From CAKUIA01 sp034180465 (GTDB lineage: Bacteria; Verrucomicrobiota; Verrucomicrobiia; Opitutales; Intestinicryptomonadaceae): DNA of 34,089 nt. Shown in pieces: positions 15,948 to 24,606 of the stretch. The stretch spans positions 1-34,089 of the forward strand of contig JAXFOH010000006.1 in NCBI GenBank assembly GCA_034180465.1. Reading direction: 5' to 3'. Position 1 is the stretch's first letter. Every line of letters starts with the position of its first letter. The notes below the pieces were generated by a model. The model ran no database searches, was not told the DNA's origin, and saw nothing but the letters and a program-made list of their open reading frames with translations. A program made the translations under genes and the position numbers.

Positions 15948-17027
15948 CTACTTGATAAATTCGGGCAAAACAGAATCCAAAGCGGCTATCAATTCTTCGA
16001 TAGTTTCCTTTGTTTCGTCGCCCATATTGGAAATGCGGAATGTCGTTCCCTTAATTTTTCCGTAGCCGCCGTTTATTATCATGCCCGTGCGCTTCTTTAA
16101 TTCGGAAACAAAGCCCGCCATATCAATGTTAAGGTTGTTCTTAAAGCAGTTTAGCGTTACCGAAGAGTATTTCTCCTCGGGGAAAAGTTCGAAGCCCCTC
16201 GAATAGCCCCAGTCGCGAACCATCTTGTTTGTGGCAATGTGGCGCGCATATCTGTGTTCGAGCCCTTCGGCGAAGATTTCGTCGAGCTTGCTTTTCAAAG
16301 CCAAAATCAACGAGATTACGGGGGTAGAAGGAGTCATACCCTTTTCGTAGTTCTTTTGGAATTCCAAGAAGTCGAAATAGTAGCCGCGATTGGGAACTTC
16401 TTTAGCTCTGTCTAAAGCTTTTTGCGAAACCGAGCAAAACGACAATCCCGGAGGAATAGCCAATGCTTTTTGGCAGCCTGTCACCATAACGTCTATGCCC
16501 AATTCGTCTTTCTTAATAGGCATTGCCGAGAAGGAGCTTACCGTGTCGACAATCGAAATAACGTCGGGGAACTGCCTTATAACTTCCATAAGCGATTTAA
16601 TATCGCTCATTGTGCCTGTCGAAGTTTCGTTGTGTATAATGGTAATTGCATCGTACTTGCCAGTCGACAATTCTTTGCGGACCGCTTCGGGGTCTACGGG
16701 TTTACCCCAGTCGAAAGAAAGGAGGGTTGCCTCTTTGCCGTTGCGCTTTGCAACGTCGTACCACTTGTCGGAGAACGAACCGTTGCCACAGTTTAACACC
16801 GCCTTTTTGCAGACGTTGTTTATTGCGCCTTCCATTACGCCCCACGAGCTGCTTGTGCTGAGATACACGGGGTCGTTCGTGTAGAACAACTGTTTAAGCA
16901 AAGGCTGTATGCTGTTGTACAAGGCAACAAATTCCTTGCTGCGATGCCCCATAATGGGGGCTGTCATAGCCTTATAGGTCTTTTCAGACACCTGAATGGG
17001 ACCGGGAATGAATAGTTTTTCTTTCAT
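15948..17027 (-). CDS. Class V PLP aminotransferase (alanine/serine-glyoxylate type)
   Basis: A 359-residue fold-type I, class V aminotransferase. It opens with FIPGPIQVSE, typical of alanine-glyoxylate and serine-pyruvate transaminases. Asp161 (VDTVSSFSA) should contact the pyridine nitrogen, and Lys187 in GCQKALAIPPGLS should bind PLP. The gene lies 26 bases after panD, so a role in alanine, beta-alanine or glyoxylate amino-group traffic is possible. Related proteins also serve as phosphoserine aminotransferases, and substrate cannot be decided from sequence. No Shine-Dalgarno-like purine stretch precedes the ATG. It ends in TAG. Confidence 0.82.
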   Translation of the reverse strand: MKEKLFIPGPIQVSEKTYKAMTAPIMGHRSKEFVALYNSIQPLLKQLFYTNDPVYLSTSSSWGVMEGAINNVCKKAVLNCGNGSFSDKWYDVAKRNGKEATLLSFDWGKPVDPEAVRKELSTGKYDAITIIHNETSTGTMSDIKSLMEVIRQFPDVISIVDTVSSFSAMPIKKDELGIDVMVTGCQKALAIPPGLSFCSVSQKALDRAKEVPNRGYYFDFLEFQKNYEKGMTPSTPVISLILALKSKLDEIFAEGLEHRYARHIATNKMVRDWGYSRGFELFPEEKYSSVTLNCFKNNLNIDMAGFVSELKKRTGMIINGGYGKIKGTTFRISNMGDETKETIEELIAALDSVLPEFIK

Positions 17028-17053
17028 ATGTGTTGGTTGGTGTGGTTTGTAAT

Positions 17054-17425
17054 TTAAAATAAAGTGTTAAGCTTTTTAACTACTTTAGTATTGTTTTCAG
17101 CCAAAGTAGCCGTTCTGGGGACCCAGTTTTCTGCGTCTTTTTCGTCTATTTGGGCAAACGACATAATAACAAGCAAGTCGCCCACTTTGCCGAGATGAGC
17201 AGCGGCTCCACGAATGGAGAACATTTTGCTGCCCGCTTCGGCGGGGATTGCATAAGTTTCGAACCTTGCGCCCGAATTTATGTTGCCCACAAGAATTTTT
17301 TCGTATGGGTGCATGCCGACGAGTTTCATCAAGTCAATATCAATGGCCAACGAGCCCTCGTAGTCTACCCTTACTTCGGTTGTAGTCGCACGCAACAACT
17401 TACTTTTTAGAACCTGAATTTTCAT
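17054..17425 (-). CDS. panD: Aspartate 1-decarboxylase PanD
   Basis: A pyruvoyl enzyme that makes beta-alanine from L-aspartate for pantothenate and CoA synthesis (EC 4.1.1.11). The 123-residue proenzyme has the self-cleavage site Gly24-Ser25 in YEGSLAID at the same position as E. coli. Lys9, Arg54 and Tyr58 (GARFETYAI) are conserved, as is GAAAH. Position 72 is Arg (SIRGAAAH), where E. coli has Asn72 next to the cleavage site. An AGGA site lies five bases before the ATG, behind a recognisable promoter. It is the first gene of the panD-aminotransferase-topB run. Confidence 0.93.
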   Translation of the reverse strand: MKIQVLKSKLLRATTTEVRVDYEGSLAIDIDLMKLVGMHPYEKILVGNINSGARFETYAIPAEAGSKMFSIRGAAAHLGKVGDLLVIMSFAQIDEKDAENWVPRTATLAENNTKVVKKLNTLF

Positions 17426-17457
17426 TTAAATCCTTTTATGGTTATGAAAATCTACAA

Positions 17458-17485
17458 CTAATATACTTGGGGGGCTTTTCGTCAA
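17458..17485 (-). promoter_or_regulatory. Likely sigma-70-type promoter for panD operon
   Basis: On the minus strand TTGACG (17480-17485) is followed after 16 bases by TATTAG (17458-17463), about 32 bases before the panD ATG. The -35 matches five of six consensus bases and the -10 four of six. It fits a short leader ending in the AAAGGATTT ribosome binding site. Confidence 0.55.
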
Positions 17486-17509
17486 CTTTTATTTTGAACG
17501 CCATTTTGC

Positions 17510-17533
17510 TACCCCGTAGGGGTAATTTTTTTT
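17510..17533 (+). terminator. Terminator-like hairpin in plus orientation, no plus-strand gene upstream
   Basis: TACCCC (17510-17515) and GGGGTA (17519-17524) enclose a GTA loop and are followed by eight T at 17526-17533. As an intrinsic terminator it works only on the plus strand, yet both flanking genes (panD and recQ) are on the minus strand. The rest of the 17426-17593 gap holds the panD promoter and no visible gene. Confidence 0.5.
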
Positions 17534-17593
17534 AGATACAAATCCTTTTAGCTTTTCGGCAGGAAAAACTGTGCAAAATGCGAAAACAAAAAG

Positions 17594-19732
17594 CTACTGA
17601 TTGTATTCGGCAATAATTTTAAGAAATGTAGGCAAAAGTGTTGCCGCTTTTTTTTCGCCTATGCCCTTTATAGACATTGCCTCTTCGGCGTTTTTGGGTT
17701 TTAAGTCGGCAAGTTTTTTCAGAACAGTGTTGGGAAACACCATATAAGCTGGAACATTTCCCCTTAGGTGGCAAAGCTGGTTTCGCTTCGATACAAGCTT
17801 TTTGTATAGTTCTGTGTCGTCGGGCATTTCGTCGCTAGCATAGGCTTTTTCGGCAATCTTTGCCTTGCGCTTTTCGCCCTTTTCGGGAATTTCGGGGAAT
17901 TCCATATACGGGCTTTTTGCGTTTAGCATAACTTCTATACCCTTAGAACTTAGCCCCACAAGCGGGTAGTCGCCGCAGCTAAGCTCTATTAACGAGGCGT
18001 CTATCATACAATCCACAAGCCTAGATACAAAGTTCTTGCCGTATTCCTTTAAAATTGCGTAGGTTGAAAGCTCGTTTAAACGCGCCGAGATTATTTTTTC
18101 GTCTTTGCTGCCGACAAGGCATTTTATAAGCCTGTCTTTGCCGAAACGCGGCTCCCACATATTTTTGCCTCTTTTATAAGACATTCTAGCCACACAGCTT
18201 AGGGCTTTGCGGACAATCTCAAGCTTTTCGCCCTCAACCGTTTGGGCATTGTAGGAAACCCCCGAACGGCATTTGTCGCACTTGCCGCAGTCTACGGTGC
18301 AAGTTTCGCCGAAATAGTCTAAAATCCATCTTTGGCGGCAGCCCGAAGAATACGCGTACGCCAAAACCGACTTTAATTTGCCCAAATCCCTCTGTTTTTT
18401 AAGCAAAAGCGCCTGCGCATCTATGGGTAAATCTCTTTCGTTTAAACTTAAATTGCAAATTCTTGTGCATTTTACCCTTCCCGTTTCGCCGTCGAAACGC
18501 TCTATAAGCGAATATCTTCTTAAAATAGACAGCGCTGACGAAACCGCCATTTGGTTTGCCTTTTTTTTGCCCCTTTCCGACAAAAGGTTTGTCATTTCCT
18601 CTATGGAAAGCTGGCAAAAGCCTTCTTTGTCGGACAAGTTGCGCAAAAGGCGGTAGCATTTTTTTATGAAATCCAAATCGGGGTTCGCTCCCTCTATAAA
18701 AAATTCCTGAACTCTTTTGTCGGCATACATAAAAAGCATTTCGCAATAGGCGTCTTTGCCGTCTCTGCCGGCGCGCCCCGCCTCCTGATAGTAGCTTTCT
18801 ATGCTGCCGCAAAGCTCGTAGTGGCACACAAACCTTATGTCGGGGCGGTCTATGCCCATACCGAACGCGTTTGTAGCCACGGCCAACCCCACTTTTTTTG
18901 ACATAAAAAGGTCTTGCGCTTCGTCTCTTTGCTGGGGCGACATCTTGCCGTGGTAGAGTATGTGCGGCACTTTTTCGGCAACCAAATCTTCCGAAAGGCT
19001 TTCCGCGCTCTTTACCGTAGCGCAATATACAATTCCGGTTTTATATTTGTCGTAAAGCTCTATAATTCTGTCGAGCTTTTCGGCTTTCTTCGACACGCTT
19101 CGCACGTTAAAGCTTAAGTTCGGCCTTTCGAACCCCGAGACAAAAACCGAGGGGTTGCGCATGGCTAGCTGGTCTACAATGTCGCGGCGGACATCTTCGG
19201 TGGCGGTTGCAGTAAAGGCCGCAATAACGGGGTTGCCAAGCAGCTTTGCGGCTTTGCCCAAGCGCATATAGTCGGGTCTAAAATCGTGCCCCCACTGGCT
19301 TATGCTGTGGGCTTCGTCCACCGAAAAAAGCTAGATATTTACCCCCCTTATCGCCGAAAAAAACGACTGCGCTTTAAAGCGTTCGGGTGCAATATATAAA
19401 AGCTTTATTTTGCCGCTTTTTAGCGCAAGCAGGCTTTCTTTTTGCTCTGAAAGGCTTTGCGCGCTGTTTATGCAGGCGGCGGCAATGCCCTTTGCGTTCA
19501 GGGCGTCTACCTGGTCTTTCATCAGCGCAATTAGGGGCGAAACTATAAAAGTTACCCCGTCGAACATAAGGGCGGGCAATTGGTAGCACAAACTTTTGCC
19601 GCCGCCTGTGGGCATAACCGCCAAAGTGTCTTTGCCCGACAAAACGCTTTCTATAATGGCGCGTTGCGAGTGCCTAAAGTCTTGCAGGCCAAAACGCAGG
19701 TTAAGGCATTCCTTAAGTTTGTCGGCACACAT
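17594..19732 (-). pseudogene. recQ: RecQ helicase interrupted by an in-frame TAG
   Basis: An ATP-dependent 3'-5' DNA helicase for recombination repair and fork restart. Read through, it would be a normal RecQ of about 712 residues: FGLQDFRHSQ (motif 0), Walker A MPTGGGKS (40-47), the DEAH box (139-142) with ISQWGHDFRPDY, helicase C motifs, the zinc-binding Cys cluster CTVDCGKCDKC, and an HRDC domain at the C-terminus. Codon 134 is TAG (19331-19333), between VNI and LFSVDEAH; homologues commonly have Ser here, and TCG to TAG is one change. The first 133 residues hold Walker A, and a frame from the GTG at 19321 (575 residues) holds the rest. Neither part can be a helicase alone. TAG ends at least seven genes in this window, including this one, so recoding is unlikely. 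The ATG abuts the upstream gene's stop. Confidence 0.88.
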
Positions 19733-20326
19733 TTAAAAATCGCGCAAGGCAACGGGTTTGCCGAGAACTTCGGCGCAAACCATCGCATTTTTTAAAAAGG
19801 GCTTGTTCTTAAGCAATTCCGACAAATGCGAATTATTGTCTACAAGCTCGGCTACTTTCGGCTTTGCGGCAAATTTTGTATGCACGTTTTCAAGCCTTAG
19901 CTGGGTTTGTCTTAAAACGCGCTCGGCCTCCTGCAAAGACTTATTGTAGTCGAAATGCTCAAACGCGGGCATTTCGGGCATTTTGCGCGAATAGGCGTCT
20001 GGCTGCTCTTTTTTTGGGGCACTTTTTGCGAAAGTTTCGGGCTTAGTCGCGCTTTTTTCACTTTCAAGCTCTTTTTTTATCTCGTCGTAAAAATCCTTGT
20101 AGCTGCCTGGCTCTTCGTTCGGAACGCCACGTTTTGCACCATCTCTAGATTGCGCATTGCGGCGTTTTATTTCTTCTATGCGCCGCTTGGCCATTTCAAA
20201 ATCTTTAGACGTATCTTGCGTTTGCTTTTTTGCAGTTTTTATAGCCCCAAACACAGCAAAGCCGACCCATAATACAATCATCATTATGGGAAAAAATTCG
20301 GCTATGCCTGATTCAAGCAACAGCAT
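19733..20326 (-). CDS. Membrane-anchored coiled-coil protein of unknown function, FloA neighbour
   Basis: I do not recognise this 197-residue protein. One hydrophobic segment at about 12-30 (FFPIMMIVLWVGFAVFGA) is followed by a charged Lys/Glu/Arg-rich stretch likely to be helical or coiled coil (35-60). A low-complexity linker follows, then a second helical segment (about 128-155), and a compact C-terminus ending AEVLGKPVALRDF. This suggests an N-terminally anchored protein with a cytoplasmic tail. Its ATG directly follows the floA stop, and its own stop directly abuts recQ, so all are translated from one message. A role with FloA in membrane microdomains is possible but only by position. 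Confidence 0.75.
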   Translation of the reverse strand: MLLLESGIAEFFPIMMIVLWVGFAVFGAIKTAKKQTQDTSKDFEMAKRRIEEIKRRNAQSRDGAKRGVPNEEPGSYKDFYDEIKKELESEKSATKPETFAKSAPKKEQPDAYSRKMPEMPAFEHFDYNKSLQEAERVLRQTQLRLENVHTKFAAKPKVAELVDNNSHLSELLKNKPFLKNAMVCAEVLGKPVALRDF

Positions 20327-21349
20327 TTACTTTTTTGCGGGGCTTTTACCCGAAATAGAGTCGCGCATATTTGTGTCGGACTGAATGTTCTGCAGTTTAT
20401 AGTAGTCCATAAAGCCCATTTTGCCGCTCTTTAAAGATTCCGCCAAAGCCAAAGGAACTTGCGATTCGCTTTCTACAACTTTCGCTTTCATTTCTTCAAC
20501 CTTTGCCTTCATTTCCTGCTCTAGGGCAACGGCTGCAGCCCTTCTAATTTCGGCTTGGGCTTGCGCCATATTCTTGTTTGCAATCGCCTGGGCTTCCTGC
20601 AATTTTGCGCCTATATTCTCGCCAACGTCCACATCGGCAATGTCAATCGACAAAATTTCGTACGCAGTGCCCAAGTCTAGCCCGCGGCCCAAAACAACCT
20701 TCGAGATATGGTCGGGATGCTCCAAAACAAACTTGTATGTGTCCGACGAGCCTATGGTAGAAACAATGCCTTCGCCTACGCGGGCAATAATGGTTTCTTC
20801 TTGGGCGCCGCCTATAAAGGTCTTAAGGTTTGTCCTTACGGTAACGCGGGCACGCACTTTAACCTGAATGCCGTCTTTGGCCACGCCGTCTATGCTGTGC
20901 CTGCCCGAATTGGGGTTGGGACAGTCTATAACTTTCGGGTTAATCGAAGTTCTTACAGCTTCGCCTACGGTTTTGCCAGTGCCCTTTGTGGCAAGGTCTA
21001 TTGCCCTTGCCTTTTCCCACGATAAATCCATGCCTGCCTTGTTTGCGGCAACTATTGCCTGAACTGTGGGAATAAGGTTGCCCTCGGCCAAATAGTGTTC
21101 TTCGAGTTGCGCAATGCTTAAATTCAGACCCGACTTAACCGCGGTAATGCGCGCGTCTACAATCATTCCATAGGGAACACCCCTAAGTTTCATAGCCAAA
21201 AGAGTAAGCATAGAAACGGGAGCCCCCGCCAGCAAAGCCTTAAGCCAAGTGCCCACAAAAGTTACAATTACAACCAGCACAACTATTGCAGCCAGCAGCG
21301 TTGCAACCACTATTATTGTGTTTAAAGGAAACGCATCTGCCAATAACAT
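20327..21349 (-). CDS. floA: Flotillin-like protein FloA (YqfA)
   Basis: A membrane-associated SPFH-family scaffold that organises membrane microdomains. The 340-residue chain has a long hydrophobic N-terminal segment (about 10-32), the family's MKLRGVPYGMIVDARITAVKSGL block, the SPFH domain, and an Ala/Glu-rich C-terminal coiled coil (about 245-300) with AQAQAEIRRAAAVALEQEMKA-type heptads. The length is as usual for FloA/UPF0365. It lies four bases after nfeD, the classic partner pair. A GAGAAATAAAG purine stretch before the ATG overlaps the end of nfeD. Confidence 0.95.
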   Translation of the reverse strand: MLLADAFPLNTIIVVATLLAAIVVLVVIVTFVGTWLKALLAGAPVSMLTLLAMKLRGVPYGMIVDARITAVKSGLNLSIAQLEEHYLAEGNLIPTVQAIVAANKAGMDLSWEKARAIDLATKGTGKTVGEAVRTSINPKVIDCPNPNSGRHSIDGVAKDGIQVKVRARVTVRTNLKTFIGGAQEETIIARVGEGIVSTIGSSDTYKFVLEHPDHISKVVLGRGLDLGTAYEILSIDIADVDVGENIGAKLQEAQAIANKNMAQAQAEIRRAAAVALEQEMKAKVEEMKAKVVESESQVPLALAESLKSGKMGFMDYYKLQNIQSDTNMRDSISGKSPAKK

Positions 21350-21353
21350 ATCT

Positions 21354-21815
21354 TTATTTCTCCGATTTCTTTACTGTTAATCTAAAATTGTCGCCGCCCG
21401 TAATTACAAGGTGGCTTTCTTTTTCTATAAAGCCCAATTCGCTTTGGGCTTCAAAAGTTTTGCCTTCAACCAAAACCCTGCCCGTAGGCGACATATCCGT
21501 TAAAGCTATTGCCGATTTGCCCACATATTCCAATGCCGAATTTTCGGGCTGGCTTTCCTTTGTATCTAGCAAAAGCGATTTTGTAAGCCTCATTTTAGGC
21601 AAAATTTTTAGCCCCATTGCAATCGCAAAAATCGAAACTAAAACGCACAGCACGCTTATCAGCAGCCCTGTTGCCAAACCGAAGTCGGAAAACGCCATAA
21701 ATATTGCATACGCATAGCACAAAACCGCCATTATGCTTAAAGTCCCAAAACTCGGCAAAAAGAATTCAAGACAAAGCAAAACGCTGCCTACAACAAGCAA
21801 TAATATTAAATCCAT
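21354..21815 (-). CDS. NfeD-family membrane protein (short form)
   Basis: A 153-residue protein with three hydrophobic segments in the first 75 residues and a C-terminal beta-rich OB-fold region (about 95-150, VGKSAIALTDMSPTGRVLVEG), which is the NfeD C-terminal domain. It lacks the ClpP-like protease domain of long NfeD proteins. NfeD proteins pair with stomatin/flotillin proteins, and floA follows at once. The ATG at 21815 is preferred over a TTG two codons earlier (21821). It begins 13 bases after the stop of the U32 gene. Confidence 0.85.
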   Translation of the reverse strand: MDLILLLVVGSVLLCLEFFLPSFGTLSIMAVLCYAYAIFMAFSDFGLATGLLISVLCVLVSIFAIAMGLKILPKMRLTKSLLLDTKESQPENSALEYVGKSAIALTDMSPTGRVLVEGKTFEAQSELGFIEKESHLVITGGDNFRLTVKKSEK

Positions 21816-21828
21816 ATCCAAACAATTT

Positions 21829-23661
21829 TTATTTTTCGTAGAATACGTTCATTCCGCAGTCTTTGCAAGTAAATTCTAGCCGCAATTTTGCGCTGTCGTT
21901 TGCCAAATATAGGGGTTCAACAAAGGGCGTTTTCCTCTTTTTTTTGCACAATCCCAATTCCCTTAAAACGCAGTGCACCGTACGCATCACCCTGCGCGAG
22001 TGCATATCCAAACCGCTTTCGGGTGCCGCTGTTATGTTCTTTACATTGCAATTTTTATAGAAGCTATCCGACAATCCGTTAAGCGAGTTTAGCTCGAAGG
22101 AGCTGTTTTCAAACAATTTTGCGCCGTTGGGGAAAATCCCGCGCCTGCGTTTTTTTGCCGCATATTGCGCGTTGTAGCTTTGTAGAATATTGTTTTTTAA
22201 TTCGGCAAAAACGGCTCTTCTTATCTCGTTTATTTGCGAGGCTTTAAAGAATGGAATTTTGCCGCCTTCAAACGCAAAATCTTCAACCAAAAAGGGGTAT
22301 TCGCCGCCTTTTAAGAACGAATCTTTTACCCTTTCGCACGCCGCCGAAAAATTGTTTGCAAATTCTTCTATTTTAAGCTTAAAGCTTGCCGAAATTCCGT
22401 TTTCGCACCCCAGCAAAATTTCGAAAAAATCTCCGTTGCACTTTGCCGACATTTTGCACGAAAGCATTCTAGTAAACTCTTTGCCAAAAAGCCTATCGCA
22501 AGCCGCCGAAGAGTTGCGCCATATTCGGCTTTGGGGCACAAGCGCGCTTTGCGCCGAGCATTTGGCTATGCCGTTTTCCACCTTTTCAACCCTAAAGCCG
22601 TAGGCGACATTGTCGGGCGAAAGCGCAAAAAAACCGTCTCCGTTTTCTATTTTTAGCCCGTTCAAATAAAAGGCGTTTTTGCCGTAAAGCCTGGTTATTT
22701 TGCCCAAATATTCGCCTCTAGACTTCGGGCTTTGCATACTCGCAAAATCCTTCGGGGAGCCTTCAACTAGGCCAAAATCGGTAAAGCCGCGGTTGAAAAC
22801 CTTGTTTACATCGGCTGCAAAGGGCTTTTTTACAACCTTGCCAAACGACTGCCTTTTTGCCAAGCCATGTTTTTCGATTTCGCAAAGCAAATCGTTGTAG
22901 TAGCTTGTTGTGTTTTTTACATAGTCGGCGTCTTTAAGCCTGCCTTCTATCTTAAAAGACGAAACGCCAGAGGCTATCAATTCCCTTAAAAATGCGCTGC
23001 GATTCATATCCTTTAAAGACAAATAATAGGCGTCTGGGGCGGCCTTTTTGCCTTTAGCGTCCAGCAAAGAATACTTCATTCGGCAGGGCTGTGCGCATTG
23101 GCCTCTGTTTGCGCTTCTGCCGCCTATTGCCTCGCTTAAATAGCACTTGCCGCTTTTGCTAACACACAAAGCCCCGTGCACAAAAACCTCTATTCTGGCT
23201 TCTGGAACAGCTCGGGCAATCTGTTCAATTTTTTTAAGCGAAAGCTCGCGCGCCAAAACTATGGTATCAAAGCCCGACTCGTATAAAAATCTTGCCTTTT
23301 CGGGAGTGTCTATGTCGCACTGAGTGCTGGCATGCAGGGTAATTTCGGGCAAATCCATCTTTAAAATGCCCATATCCTGAACTATAATCGCGTCTACTTT
23401 GGCGTTGTATAGGTCGCGTATAAGCGCAAGGGCCGCATCTAATTCGCCGTCTTTTAAAAGCGTGTTTAGCGCAACGTAAACTTTCACTCCAAACAAGTGC
23501 GCGTATTCGCAAAGACTTCTTATGCTATCTGTATCGTTTGCGGCGTTCTGCCTTGCCGAAAAGCTGTTTGCCCCTATGTAGACGGCGTCGGCACCCGCGT
23601 TTATTGCCGAACGCGCCACATCGCAATTCTTTGCCGGACTTAAAAGCTCTACTAGCTGCAT
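21829..23661 (-). CDS. U32-family protein, RlhA/TrhP-type RNA hydroxylation enzyme
   Basis: Peptidase-U32-named proteins hydroxylate RNA bases (RlhA on 23S rRNA cytidine, TrhP on tRNA uridine). The 610-residue chain has an N-terminal TIM-barrel U32 domain starting ELLSPAKN. The four iron-sulfur-type Cys are in ALCVSKSGKCYLS (166, 173) and NRGQCAQPCR (189, 193). EGRLKDADYV follows, then a long C-terminal region like the collagenase-associated domain of RlhA. The C-terminus adds a second Cys group (VHCVLRELGLC, CKDCGMNV), as in long U32 proteins of anaerobes. Which RNA is modified cannot be told. It heads the run U32-nfeD-floA-unknown-recQ and is divergent from the TauE gene. Confidence 0.85.
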   Translation of the reverse strand: MQLVELLSPAKNCDVARSAINAGADAVYIGANSFSARQNAANDTDSIRSLCEYAHLFGVKVYVALNTLLKDGELDAALALIRDLYNAKVDAIIVQDMGILKMDLPEITLHASTQCDIDTPEKARFLYESGFDTIVLARELSLKKIEQIARAVPEARIEVFVHGALCVSKSGKCYLSEAIGGRSANRGQCAQPCRMKYSLLDAKGKKAAPDAYYLSLKDMNRSAFLRELIASGVSSFKIEGRLKDADYVKNTTSYYNDLLCEIEKHGLAKRQSFGKVVKKPFAADVNKVFNRGFTDFGLVEGSPKDFASMQSPKSRGEYLGKITRLYGKNAFYLNGLKIENGDGFFALSPDNVAYGFRVEKVENGIAKCSAQSALVPQSRIWRNSSAACDRLFGKEFTRMLSCKMSAKCNGDFFEILLGCENGISASFKLKIEEFANNFSAACERVKDSFLKGGEYPFLVEDFAFEGGKIPFFKASQINEIRRAVFAELKNNILQSYNAQYAAKKRRRGIFPNGAKLFENSSFELNSLNGLSDSFYKNCNVKNITAAPESGLDMHSRRVMRTVHCVLRELGLCKKKRKTPFVEPLYLANDSAKLRLEFTCKDCGMNVFYEK

Positions 23662-23681
23662 TGTTGTGCCAAATAAAATTC

Positions 23682-23698
23682 AGTGCAAAATATGCACT
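23682..23698. promoter_or_regulatory. Inverted repeat in divergent U32/TauE control region
   Basis: AGTGCA and TGCACT flank a five-base AAATA centre. The site sits 20 bases before the U32 start and just upstream of the TauE -10 element, so a bound protein could affect both. It may also be chance. Confidence 0.3.
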
Positions 23699-23718
23699 TA
23701 ATTGGGCGCACAATCAAG

Positions 23719-23724
23719 TATAAT
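23719..23724 (+). promoter_or_regulatory. -10 element (TATAAT) for the TauE operon
   Basis: A perfect TATAAT lies in the U32/TauE divergent gap; no good -35 is seen 16-18 bases upstream. If used, transcription begins near 23731, which excludes the earliest in-frame start (GTG at 23683) for the TauE gene. Confidence 0.4.
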
Positions 23725-23808
23725 GCACGGCGGTTTTTTAGGCCGAACAAAAAAATGTCTCGCAACAAAACGCAAATGGGCGTTTCATCTCATGCCAAAA
23801 TTTTTGCT

Positions 23809-24561
23809 ATGGAAATTTTCGGAATTTATCTAACCGTATTTCAGCTTTTTGCGCTTATGTTTAGCTCGCTATTGCTTGGAATGTCTAAAACGGGCATTCA
23901 GGGAATAAGCATAATCTCCATTCCACTAATGGCGATGGCGTTCGGAGCAAAAGAGTCTACAGGCGTTGTTTTGCCCATACTTTGTTTTGCCGACTTAATT
24001 GCCGTAATATACTACAAGCGCGACTGCGTTTTTAAATATGTTGTAAGGCTTTTGCCCTCGGCTGTGGCGGGTTTTTTCCTTGCAATTGCGGTAGACAAAA
24101 TTGTGCCCGAAAATATGTTCAAGGTTTTGCTTGCAATTTGCATACTTGGCGGCTTTGTGATTATGGCATTCGACAAAAAGCTGACGGCGCAAAATTCGTG
24201 CGTAAACTCTTGGTGGTATGCACCGCTTTTCGGCATATTGGGCGGGTTTTCTACCATGATAGGCAATGCGGCGGGCCCCGTTATGGCGGTGTATCTGCTT
24301 AGTATGCGCCTGCCAAAGTTCGCCTTTGTGGGCACAAACGCCTGGTTCTTTTTATGCGTAAACTACCTAAAGCTGCCGCTGCAGGGCTTTGTATGGGAAA
24401 ACATAACATTGCAAACCCTTGCAATAGACTGCTTGGGAATACCCGCAATATTTATCGGGGCAATTTTGGGCATTTACCTTACAAAGCTTTTACCCGAAAA
24501 GGCATACCGCAAATTCATAATTGCAGTTACCATAGTTTCGACGCTTGCCCTTTTGTTCTAA
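23809..24561 (+). CDS. TauE/SafE-family permease (YfcA-like)
   Basis: An integral membrane protein of about 250 residues with roughly eight hydrophobic segments. It has the family's SLLLGMSKTGIQG motif in the first helix and a repeated GGFSTMIGNAAGPVMAVYLLSM block in the second half. TauE/SafE proteins move sulfite, sulfoacetate or other small anions across the inner membrane. The substrate here is unknown. The open frame extends back to a GTG at 23683 through hydrophilic residues. The ATG at 23809 is preferred because membrane sequence begins there and a TATAAT lies at 23719-23724; ATGs at 23755 and 23776 remain possible. It leads a three-gene plus-strand run. Confidence 0.88.
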   Translation: MEIFGIYLTVFQLFALMFSSLLLGMSKTGIQGISIISIPLMAMAFGAKESTGVVLPILCFADLIAVIYYKRDCVFKYVVRLLPSAVAGFFLAIAVDKIVPENMFKVLLAICILGGFVIMAFDKKLTAQNSCVNSWWYAPLFGILGGFSTMIGNAAGPVMAVYLLSMRLPKFAFVGTNAWFFLCVNYLKLPLQGFVWENITLQTLAIDCLGIPAIFIGAILGIYLTKLLPEKAYRKFIIAVTIVSTLALLF

Positions 24562-24606
24562 TTTTTTGTTTTACATTGTCCGGTTAATGCAAATAAAGTG
24601 TTTGTT

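Noticed and set aside
19331..19333. TAG recoding (suppressor or alternative code) to explain the recQ stop
   Set aside because: TAG correctly ends at least seven genes in the same window, so a general reassignment does not fit, and no readthrough context or structure is evident.
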